The notes under the pieces: generated by a model
Seen by the model: only the letters and a program-made list of their open reading frames with translations
What the model was told of the DNA's origin: nothing
Database searches by the model: none
Source: Verrucomicrobiales bacterium
GTDB lineage: Bacteria > Verrucomicrobiota > Verrucomicrobiia > Verrucomicrobiales > DEV007
Assembly (NCBI GenBank): GCA_012960505.1
Contig: DUBC01000025.1
Location: forward strand, 1-61,738
Direction of reading: 5' to 3'
Length of the DNA stretch: 61,738 bases
Position numbers and translations under genes: made by a program
Shown: positions 8,145 to 15,348 of the stretch, one piece after another
Numbering within the stretch: position 1 is the first letter of the stretch
How the letters are laid out: the number at the start of each line of letters is the position of its first letter

Positions 8145-8306
8145 GTCATTTTCTTTTATAACCGATGAAGGAACAGTTCACAACATCCGTTGGCCATACT
8201 TAACAGCTAGATTACGCATCGTAATCTTGAATAGTGTCACCAAGCTAAATGATCCAACGGTTCCGAACCTATACCGAAAATACTACAAAAAATGTTAACA
8301 TATTAT

Positions 8307-8406
8307 GAATGACCATCCAATCAATGAATCCATAGAACGCAAGAGAAACACATGAAAACAAGCCTACCGATGGGCATGATGATTTTAATTGTTGGATTCC
8401 TCATGT
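8307..8406 (+). repeat. Tandem duplication, copy 1 (orphan signal-peptide start)
   Basis: This ~100 bp stretch resembles 8417-8518. It includes a 5' stretch (ATAGAAC...), an ATG at 8352, and ATGATGATTTTAATTGTTGG. The frame from 8352 encodes a signal-peptide-like start (MKTSLPMGMMILIVGFLMS) and stops at 8440. It is a degenerate copy of the start of the next gene. The rest of the 8145-8463 gap is AT-rich with no gene. Confidence 0.65.
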
Positions 8407-8416
8407 CGGTAATGCA

Positions 8417-8518
8417 GAATGGGCGACCCATTTATCGATGAACCTATAGAACACAAAAAAACCATGAAAAAAAACCTACTGGTGACTATGATGATTTTAA
8501 TTGTTGGATCCTTCATTC
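8417..8518 (+). repeat. Tandem duplication, copy 2 (start of the 8464 gene)
   Basis: The partner of 8307-8406, offset by 112 bp measured at the two ATGs (8352 and 8464). This copy carries the functional start of the downstream gene. Confidence 0.65.
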
Positions 8519-9306
8519 CTGCTCAGGCCGGAATCAAAGAAGACGTGAAGAGTGCCATCAAAAAACTGGCAGAGAAGGGCAACTACAGTTGGACTTCGAC
8601 TTCCAAACGCCCTGAACGTCCTGAGAACGCCGGGGGGGACAATAACCGGGTCCGTTCCGGACCGACCGAAGGAAAGACAGTCGGAGACATGATTTCCGTG
8701 AAGAGCAACCGTGGCGAACGCAGCTTCGAGTTCCTCATCAAGGGCGAGAAGGTAGCCATCAAGGGTGAGGACGGCTGGTCACTCATCGAGCCGAGACGAA
8801 GTAATGATGCCACGGGAACTGATGACCAAGATCGTGAACGCCGCCGCCGCGGACTCAGTTCATATCTTCGCAACTACAAAACTCCTTCCATGCGTGCAGA
8901 GGAATTCTTGGCGAAAGTCGGCAGCCTCAAGAAAGACGGTGATGCTTACTCGGGTGAGTTGACAGAAGAAGGCGCCAAGTCTCTGGTCAGTTTCTGGAGA
9001 GGTCGACCTCGAGGAGATGACGGAGGTGATGCGACCGAAAGACCCCAGCCAACAGGTGTCAAGGCGAGTGCGAAATTCTGGGTAAAGGACGGCTTCCTCA
9101 CCAAATACGAATCCGTCGTTGCTGGCAAGATTACCATTAACGACACCGAGCGTGATCTCGGTCGAACCACGACAGTCGAAATAAAGGATGGAGGATCCAC
9201 TAAGATCGACGTCCCCGACGATTTTAAAAATAAGCTATCGACAGATGAGAAGCCGGAATTCGAAGGGAAGAAACCGGCTGAAGAAGGGAAGCCCACAGAA
9301 AAGTAA
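8464..9306 (+). CDS. Secreted charged protein of unknown function
   Basis: I do not recognise this 280-residue protein. The start at 8464 is chosen because it begins a clear signal peptide (MKKNLLVTMMILIVGSFIPAQA); the open frame reaches back to 8419. The mature protein is highly charged and mixes beta-prone segments (SFEFLIKGEKVAIKGEDGW, KASAKFWVKDGFLTKYESVV) with disordered Arg/Asp/Gly stretches and a Lys/Glu-rich tail. The pattern of a model protein judging its own substrate (GEKVAIKGEDGWSLIE; SAKFWVKDGFLTKYES) loosely recalls LolA/LppX-type carriers, but I would not assign that. Its 5' end is duplicated upstream. Confidence 0.65.
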   Translation: MKKNLLVTMMILIVGSFIPAQAGIKEDVKSAIKKLAEKGNYSWTSTSKRPERPENAGGDNNRVRSGPTEGKTVGDMISVKSNRGERSFEFLIKGEKVAIKGEDGWSLIEPRRSNDATGTDDQDRERRRRGLSSYLRNYKTPSMRAEEFLAKVGSLKKDGDAYSGELTEEGAKSLVSFWRGRPRGDDGGDATERPQPTGVKASAKFWVKDGFLTKYESVVAGKITINDTERDLGRTTTVEIKDGGSTKIDVPDDFKNKLSTDEKPEFEGKKPAEEGKPTEK

Positions 9307-9311
9307 GCAGT

Positions 9312-9588
9312 CCACCCTTATTAGTTGTTCTTGTGTCACTGCCCCTGCTTCTTGGGGGGGTGTGGGGAGAAGCCTGTTGCTGAGGTTAAGCCTATAGATG
9401 AACTGAAAAGAAAGCTTGAGAAAGTTAAGCTTGAGCAAGAACTCATCAAGGAACAAAAAAAGCTTGATGGGCTAAAGACAAAAGATAAGGGCGACGAGGC
9501 AGTTGCTACTTTAGGAGAATTCGAAGAAGAGGTTGAAGAAGTTGAGCAGGAATCAGTTAAATCTGTTTCCTACGAAAAAGGCGGTTAG
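9312..9588 (+). pseudogene. Coiled-coil lipoprotein gene with frameshifted leader
   Basis: A leader closely like that of the 5511 gene (…VSLPLLLGG) is readable from about 9312 in one frame. The Cys and mature part (CGEKPVAEVKPIDELKRKLE...) lie in the next frame. The switch occurs in a run of seven G at 9354-9360, where the 5511 gene has six. The mature part is a Lys/Glu-rich coiled coil of about 75 residues ending at 9588. No ATG is present upstream in the leader frame, and TTG at 9325 would give a poor Cys-rich leader. It is probably inactive, unless slippage restores the frame. Confidence 0.5.
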
Positions 9589-9757
9589 TCAGGGTGGTAA
9601 CTTTTGTTAGGAAAAGAATTGAACGGCCCTTTATATCCTATAAAATATAGGGAACGACCTGTTTGGTTATCACATCTGACGGATAAAAGCTTAATTTCCT
9701 TATATGATAGGTTTTACTTGCACAAATTAAGTACTAAATCTAACTTATTTGCCGCTC

Positions 9758-9790
9758 GAGCCCGTCCCTTTTGGGCTCAGCTCTTTTTTA
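9758..9790 (+). promoter_or_regulatory. Hairpin with T-run just upstream of rpmE
   Basis: GAGCCC (9758-9763) pairs with GGGCTC (9773-9778), followed by AGCTCTTTTTTA. It ends 11 bases before the rpmE ATG. This shape could be a weak intrinsic terminator/attenuator or a structured leader. A possible promoter lies at 9718-9746 (TTGCAC, 17 bp, TAACTT) but its -10 is weak. Confidence 0.4.
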
Positions 9791-9801
9791 TACTAGGTAA
9801 A

Positions 9802-10071
9802 ATGAAAGAAGAACTGCATCCTGAATATCAGCTCACTACAATTTCCTGCACATGTGGAGCAGTTTATGAAACACGCTCGACTGCGGCTGATCTGAAGGTT
9901 GGTATTTGCATGTCATGTCATCCTTTCTTTACTGGGGAACAGAGATTTGTGGATACTGCTGGTAGAGTTGAAAAATTCACCAAACGGTATGGTGGGACTC
10001 AGGCCCGGCGCCGCGGTGGCAATGCAGCAGCTGCAGAAGAAACAGAGCCCGCAGCAGAGGCTTCTGCTTAG
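9802..10071 (+). CDS. rpmE: 50S ribosomal protein L31 with acidic tail
   Basis: An 89-residue bL31. The start at 9802 gives the normal L31 N-terminus (MKEELHPEYQLTTISCTCG); the open frame reaching to 9604 has no family support. CxC (CTC) and CxxC (CMSC) form the zinc-binding C+ type, followed by HPFFTGEQRFVDTAGRVEKF. The family is usually near 70 residues. Here an extra ARRRGGNAAAAEETEPAAEA-type tail is present, resembling the Ala/Glu tail of L19 at the window's end. It heads a translation-related block with prfA-prmC. Confidence 0.95.
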   Translation: MKEELHPEYQLTTISCTCGAVYETRSTAADLKVGICMSCHPFFTGEQRFVDTAGRVEKFTKRYGGTQARRRGGNAAAAEETEPAAEASA

Positions 10072-10183
10072 TTATTCTTGTCAGTTCGATTGTTCTTAGG
10101 ATTTTTAATCCTTAGCCGATACACTTTTGATTGAATTTGTTCTGTCGACAAGTGGCCAGTACTCGATAATTTAAACTATCTTT

Positions 10184-11260
10184 ATGGACTTTGAACCGCT
10201 CATAGATAAGAAGAAAGAGAGGCTTGAAGAGCTTGAGGCGATCATGTCGGCTGAGGACTTCTACTCCGATCCGAAGCAGGCCGCAGAAATATCCAAAGAA
10301 TACAATTACATAAAGAAGCTCTTAGAGGATTGGGATCTTTTCGCTAATTCTCGCCGACAGCTCAAAGATAACTATGAATTAGTAAAAGGGGATGATGAGG
10401 AGATGGCGGCCCTTGCTCAGGAGGAGATAGCTGAATTGGAAAGTGCTTGTGAAAAGCTCGAGTTAAATATTCAATATTTGTTGCTTCCGCAGGACAAGAC
10501 TGAGGACAGGGATGCTATCGTGGAAATCCGAGCGGGGACAGGAGGAGATGAGGCGTCTCTATTTGCTGGAGATCTTTACAGAATGTATCAACGGTTCAGT
10601 GAATTGAGCGGTTGGAAATTAGAGCCGCTTGAATCTAGTCCGTCCGAGGTGGGCGGCTTCAAAGAGATTACTGTAAAGGTGTCCGGAGAAGAGGTCTTTA
10701 ATCAGTTAAAATATGAGAGTGGTGTACATCGTGTCCAAAGAGTTCCTGAAACAGAAACTCAGGGACGCATTCATACTTCCACTGCTACGGTAGCAGTCAT
10801 GCCTGAAGCTGAAGCCGTGGACATTGATTTGAGGCCGGACGAATTGAATATCCAAGCGACTCGTTCAGGTGGTCCTGGAGGTCAGCATGTCAACACAACG
10901 GATTCATGTATTCAGGTGACGCATTTGCCGACTGGGATAATGGTTCGTTGTCAGGACGGTAGGAGTCAAACAAAGAACAAGGAGAAAGCTTTGACTATTC
11001 TTCGTTCAAAATTGCTTGAGGCTAAGCAGAGAGAAGAAGGGGAAAAGTACTCTGAACAGCGTCGTAATCTTATAGGAAGTGGTGGGCGAGAAGAAAAAAT
11101 TCGCACTTATAATTTTCCTCAGAACAGAGTCACTGATCATAGGATAGGATTGACATTGCATAATTTAGAAGGAGTCCTCGATGGGCAAGTCGAGGAGTTA
11201 GTGGAGGCGCTACAATCCTCCGAGTTGGCGGAAAGGTTGCAAGAAGCTGGCCTGAAGTAG
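10184..11260 (+). CDS. prfA: Peptide chain release factor 1
   Basis: A 358-residue class I release factor. The catalytic GGQ is at residues 232-234 (SGGPGGQHVNTTDS). The tripeptide anticodon region reads RVPETETQGRIHTS, with PET in the PxT position, which marks RF1 (UAA/UAG recognition) rather than RF2. It hydrolyses peptidyl-tRNA at the ribosome. prmC, encoding its modifying methyltransferase, starts 12 bases downstream, so the two form an operon. No internal frameshift is present. Confidence 0.97.
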   Translation: MDFEPLIDKKKERLEELEAIMSAEDFYSDPKQAAEISKEYNYIKKLLEDWDLFANSRRQLKDNYELVKGDDEEMAALAQEEIAELESACEKLELNIQYLLLPQDKTEDRDAIVEIRAGTGGDEASLFAGDLYRMYQRFSELSGWKLEPLESSPSEVGGFKEITVKVSGEEVFNQLKYESGVHRVQRVPETETQGRIHTSTATVAVMPEAEAVDIDLRPDELNIQATRSGGPGGQHVNTTDSCIQVTHLPTGIMVRCQDGRSQTKNKEKALTILRSKLLEAKQREEGEKYSEQRRNLIGSGGREEKIRTYNFPQNRVTDHRIGLTLHNLEGVLDGQVEELVEALQSSELAERLQEAGLK

Positions 11261-11272
11261 GGTGGAATAAGA

Positions 11273-12118
11273 ATGAAGTCCCTGCTCGAAACATTGCAGA
11301 GCGGTTCTGATTATCTGGAAGATCGAGGAATTGATGATGCTCGTCTCAATATGGAGCATATCATAGCGAAGGTACTAGGCTGTGAGCGGATTGAACTTTA
11401 TCTGTCCTTTGACCGTCCAATGCAGGAGAAAGAACTAGTAGAGTTGCGTGCACTTTTGAAGAGGAGGGTCAAGGGAGAGCCTCTTCAACACATTCTTGGA
11501 ACTGTAGAGTTTATGGGCCAAGATTTCATTTGTGATTCGAGGGCTTTGATTCCAAGGCCGGAGACAGAAGAATTAGTGGGTATACTCTTGAATAGGTTTT
11601 CGTCTTCATCTGAACCGGACCGAATACTTGATGTAGGATGCGGTTCTGGAGTTATTGGTATTTCTCTTGCCATAAAGTGGAAAGATTCTCATTTAACAAT
11701 GATTGATTGTTCGGAGGATGCTCTATCTCTAAGTAAAGAAAACGCTATAAATTTAGAGCTGAGCGATTCAAGGATGAGTTATGTCTGTTCTGATCTTCTC
11801 AATGGTGTGACGGGCCCCTTTGATATTATTATTGCTAATCTTCCTTATGTGGATCCAGATGAAATTGACGGGCTTGAGACCGAGCTAAGTTTTGAGCCGC
11901 GGAGTGCCCTGGACGGAGGTGAGGGAGGGACTGAGCACATTTCTCGGTTCATTTCCCAGATCTCTAATAAATTGTCTGAGCAAGGTCTTCTGGCTCTGGA
12001 GGTTGGAGAGGGGCAGACTGACTTTTTTGAGGAAGCTATTAGTAAAATAGGTTTCGGTCAGATCGAAACGTTGAAAGATCTTTCAGGAATAGAGCGTTTT
12101 ATACTGGCGATGAGGTGA
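11273..12118 (+). CDS. prmC: Release factor glutamine N5-methyltransferase
   Basis: A 281-residue SAM-dependent methyltransferase that methylates the Gln of the GGQ motif in release factors. SAM-binding motif I is LDVGCGSGVI at about 119-128. The catalytic motif is NLPY at 189-192, the usual variant of NPPY in PrmC/HemK. The N-terminal helical domain with the RRVKGEPLQHILG block is typical. It follows prfA closely and precedes murA by 22 bases, so all three may be co-transcribed. Confidence 0.96.
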   Translation: MKSLLETLQSGSDYLEDRGIDDARLNMEHIIAKVLGCERIELYLSFDRPMQEKELVELRALLKRRVKGEPLQHILGTVEFMGQDFICDSRALIPRPETEELVGILLNRFSSSSEPDRILDVGCGSGVIGISLAIKWKDSHLTMIDCSEDALSLSKENAINLELSDSRMSYVCSDLLNGVTGPFDIIIANLPYVDPDEIDGLETELSFEPRSALDGGEGGTEHISRFISQISNKLSEQGLLALEVGEGQTDFFEEAISKIGFGQIETLKDLSGIERFILAMR

Positions 12119-12140
12119 GAGAAGCTTCAATTTTAAATTA

Positions 12141-13406
12141 ATGGAAAAACTTTTAGTCAGTGGCGGTTCTCGTCTTTCGGGGTCCGTGAGGATCAGCGGA
12201 TCGAAGAACAGTTCATTGCCGATATTGGCAGCGACCTTGCTCAGTGAAGAACCATGTATTATCCACAATGTTCCTGATTTAAGCGATACTAATTATATGG
12301 TTCAGATACTTATTACACTCGGCGCCGAAGCTGAAATGGAGAACGGCACCGTGAAGGTTCAAGCTCGAGAAATTTCTTCTCAAGCGCCATATGATCTTGT
12401 CAGAAAGATGCGAGCTTCAGTGTGTGTTTTGGGTCCTATGCTTGCGAGGAAAGGTGAGGCCTTCGTTTCCCTTCCTGGAGGATGTGTTATAGGTGACCGT
12501 CCTATTGATTTGCATTTGAGAGGGCTTGAGGCTTTGGGCGCTGATGTAGAGGTTAAGGGAGGTGATATTAGGGTCAGTGCGCCTGAGGGTCTTAAGGGTG
12601 CGAAGATTAACATGAGAGGTCAGTATGGGTCAACTGTTCTTGGAACGGATAACGTGATGATGGCGGCAGTCTTTGCAGAAGGGACGACAATCATTGAAAG
12701 TGCTGCTGCTGAGCCTGAAGTCGAGGATTTGGCAACATTTCTTAATGCGCTAGGGGCAAGAATAGAGGGGGCCGGAACTCCGAAAATTGTAATACATGGA
12801 GTCGAATCTCTTTCCGGAGCTGAGCATGCGGTGATTCCTGACAGAATAGAAGCTGGCACTTTTATGATTGCTGGGATTATAGCCGGTGATGGAGTAGAGT
12901 TGGAGAATGTAAGGTCAGATCATTTGACCTCTCTGATTGATTCATTAAGAGGTTCAGGTCATACAGTTAATTTGCAGGATGGCGGTACAATTAATGTCTC
13001 TGCTTCTACTGATCCTAAGGCGAATGAAGTTACTACTGAACCTTATCCAGGATTTCCTACCGACATGCAGGCGCAAATGTGTGCCCTATATACTACTACT
13101 TCTGGCATATCAGTAATTACCGAGACTGTGTTTCCAAATCGGTTCATGCATGTTCCCGAATTGAAGCGCATGGGTGCTAATATAAATCTGAAGGATTCAA
13201 TGGCAGTGATTCGAGGAGTTGATCAGTTAAGTGCTGCGCCCGTGATGGCCAGTGACTTGAGGGCCTCTGCGGCGTTGGTTCTTGCGGCGCTCGGAGCTGA
13301 TGGTACTACGGAGATTAATAGGCTTTACCACATTGATCGAGGATATGAAAATATTGATCAGAAGCTCCGCTCGCTCGGGGCAGAACTTCATAGAGTAAAT
13401 GGATGA
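12141..13406 (+). CDS. murA: UDP-N-acetylglucosamine 1-carboxyvinyltransferase
   Basis: A 421-residue enoylpyruvate transferase that commits UDP-GlcNAc to peptidoglycan synthesis in the cytoplasm. GSKNSSLPILAATLL near the N-terminus and LPGGCVIGDRPIDLHLRG, with the active-site Cys at residue 115, are diagnostic. FPTDMQAQMCALYTTTSG is also typical. The Cys suggests fosfomycin sensitivity by analogy with E. coli MurA. Length is normal for the family. Confidence 0.97.
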   Translation: MEKLLVSGGSRLSGSVRISGSKNSSLPILAATLLSEEPCIIHNVPDLSDTNYMVQILITLGAEAEMENGTVKVQAREISSQAPYDLVRKMRASVCVLGPMLARKGEAFVSLPGGCVIGDRPIDLHLRGLEALGADVEVKGGDIRVSAPEGLKGAKINMRGQYGSTVLGTDNVMMAAVFAEGTTIIESAAAEPEVEDLATFLNALGARIEGAGTPKIVIHGVESLSGAEHAVIPDRIEAGTFMIAGIIAGDGVELENVRSDHLTSLIDSLRGSGHTVNLQDGGTINVSASTDPKANEVTTEPYPGFPTDMQAQMCALYTTTSGISVITETVFPNRFMHVPELKRMGANINLKDSMAVIRGVDQLSAAPVMASDLRASAALVLAALGADGTTEINRLYHIDRGYENIDQKLRSLGAELHRVNG

Positions 13407-13421
13407 GGGGGTTAATGAGCT

Positions 13422-14294
13422 TTAATCGCTTTCAGGTTCATCTGTAATTGTTGCGCTTTCCTTTAATTTCTCAATGTATGTCTTGAGTTTGGATTCCCGA
13501 TGCTCGGCCTTGATGAGATCGGAAATCTCATCCCTGACCTCATCCAGAGGAATGGGTTCAGGGCAGCGACGATCCGTTAGTTTGGCAAGATGCATTCCCC
13601 ACTGAGTTGAGAATACTGGACTAATTTCTCCAATCACCATTGAGAAGGTGATTAGCTCGAACTCATCCATGAGTTCTCCTCTCTTGTACCAACCTAGGTC
13701 AGCTTCCTCTTCGGGCTTGTCGCTGTGCTTGCGTACAAGCTCCATGAAGTCATCTCCTGCGCAGGCAAAGCCGCGTACCTTTCTCATCTCAATAAAAAGA
13801 ATCTCTTTGTTCTCGGCCTGTTGAAGAGATTTGAAAATGTGCATTGATCGTACTTCCTCAGGAGTCATGAATGAGTCTTTCTCGTTCTTGTGGTAATCTT
13901 CAATGTCTGCATCGCTGGGTTCGGGGCAATCACCGCTGGCCTGATCGATTAGTGAATCAACACGCATACTTTCAATAATATCTTTGCGCACCTGCTCTTC
14001 GTTGCCGGGAGCGATCCCGAGCTTGAAATAAAAGGACTCTTCTCCCCCGTACTCCTCCTTCATTTTTTCGAGGTGCTGATCAACACTTTCAGGGGCAGGG
14101 ACTTCGATTGTCTGTTTTGCATTTTGCGATAGGAGAACCCTTGCAATGATGTTGTCCTTTGCGTAACCCATGAATTCATCATCGCGTTCGCAGCATGAAA
14201 CATTGGCCTGCTGTTCAAAATGAGACTTAATTTGGCTGAATTCAGCATCTAAGAGGCCCTCATCTACTAGTTCACCGTTGATTGTTAATGGCAT
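13422..14294 (-). CDS. Parvulin-type peptidyl-prolyl isomerase, apparently cytoplasmic
   Basis: A 290-residue protein with a C-terminal PpiC/parvulin domain at about 160-255 (MHIFKS…, DFMELVRKHSDKPEEEADLGWYKRGELMDEFE, EISPVFSTQWGMHLAKLTDRR). The N-terminal half is helical, as in SurA/NifM-like foldases. There is no signal peptide (MPLTINGELVDEGLLDAEF), unlike most SurA/PrsA proteins. It contains several Cys (SCCERD, DCPEP, FACAGDD, RRCPEP). It ends 16 bases from murA, convergently, and is divergent from 14338. Confidence 0.8.
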   Translation of the reverse strand: MPLTINGELVDEGLLDAEFSQIKSHFEQQANVSCCERDDEFMGYAKDNIIARVLLSQNAKQTIEVPAPESVDQHLEKMKEEYGGEESFYFKLGIAPGNEEQVRKDIIESMRVDSLIDQASGDCPEPSDADIEDYHKNEKDSFMTPEEVRSMHIFKSLQQAENKEILFIEMRKVRGFACAGDDFMELVRKHSDKPEEEADLGWYKRGELMDEFELITFSMVIGEISPVFSTQWGMHLAKLTDRRCPEPIPLDEVRDEISDLIKAEHRESKLKTYIEKLKESATITDEPESD

Positions 14295-14337
14295 TGTTTC
14301 TTGGAGAGTGATGATTTGTGGATATCTTAGTTAAATT

Positions 14338-15243
14338 ATGCGTATAGCATTACTTACCCTAATATTGCCTTTCGTTGCAACGTGTTTGCTTAACGGACAG
14401 GAGGAATTGCCATTAAGGCTTCATGATAAGGGTCAGTCGGGGCGTGTCCAGATTGACAAAGTTCCTCTCGGTGTCAAGGAGGCCAAACCAAAGGTCCCGA
14501 CAGTTGAGGAGTTGTTGGAAAAGAGCAAGAAGGGTGAAGTGGATGCTGATTCGATGTGGGTTATTATTGAGCACGCCAAAGGCAGAGGAGTAACAGCAGT
14601 CGATATCCGTAGCGATGGGAGTTGCTGGATCATGGAAAAGAAGTTACTTGGTCCTGGAAAATCTAGCCCTTACATAATTCGTTCCAGTAATGAGATACCA
14701 AGTGGGCTGAGTGAGAAAATCCTTGGTATTGCAAAACAGAAGAGCATTCTTTTTGCGGAGAGTATAGGTAGAGCCGTAGCTCCTGCAGGCGCAGAACGTG
14801 TAAAAATAGGGGTCTCTGCAAATAATGGAAGATCTGTCCATTCTTCTTCGTCAGTGCCTTTTGCTCAGTACCCTGAGGAATTCAGGGAATCCGTGGCGAT
14901 GTTGATGGAGGTTACTAGGAGTTTCCCTCTCAATCGTAATGGATTGGGAGTTATTTCATCAGAGTTTGTTAATCCTAGACAAGCCAGGAGATTAACGGTG
15001 ATCTCGGGACAAAAGCTCATAGCAGTTAAAGATTCCGGCAGGGATGCTAAAGAGCTTTCAGCTATCGTTGCCGCTTCCCGGATGCCTGGCCGAAGAATTG
15101 TTGTTACTGATCCTACGGAATGGCTTAGGATTATCACCTATTTAAACTACGACAGGCCAGGTTCAGAGGCTCAGGAGGGGCAATGTTTAATTTCTGTAGG
15201 AGCTCAAACCTACAGGATCTTAGTCGAACGGGCCTCTAGGTAA
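14338..15243 (+). CDS. Secreted protein of unknown function
   Basis: I do not recognise this 301-residue protein. It has an N-terminal signal (MRIALLTLILPFVATCLLNG), then a charged linker with KPKVPTVEELLEKSKKGE. Two regions look like a repeated layout: a domain at about 75-200 (VTAVDIRSDGSCWIMEKK…) and another at about 215-300 (RRLTVISGQKLIAVKDSGRD…). It is probably periplasmic. It is transcribed divergently from the parvulin gene with about 43 bp between starts, and precedes the Tricorn gene on the same strand. Confidence 0.65.
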   Translation: MRIALLTLILPFVATCLLNGQEELPLRLHDKGQSGRVQIDKVPLGVKEAKPKVPTVEELLEKSKKGEVDADSMWVIIEHAKGRGVTAVDIRSDGSCWIMEKKLLGPGKSSPYIIRSSNEIPSGLSEKILGIAKQKSILFAESIGRAVAPAGAERVKIGVSANNGRSVHSSSSVPFAQYPEEFRESVAMLMEVTRSFPLNRNGLGVISSEFVNPRQARRLTVISGQKLIAVKDSGRDAKELSAIVAASRMPGRRIVVTDPTEWLRIITYLNYDRPGSEAQEGQCLISVGAQTYRILVERASR

Positions 15244-15348
15244 CCTTTCCCGCCTTTGGGATTGTTCTTTCCATAAATTCGTATATTTTTAAAAAATTTT
15301 ATGATTTTAATAAAATTCAAAAATTTTACAGGTATTCATGATATTAAT

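Noticed and set aside
9604..9801. Extended 66-residue N-terminus for L31
   Set aside because: L31 proteins begin at the equivalent of the Met at 9802; the upstream part includes the hairpin/T-run and has no family support.
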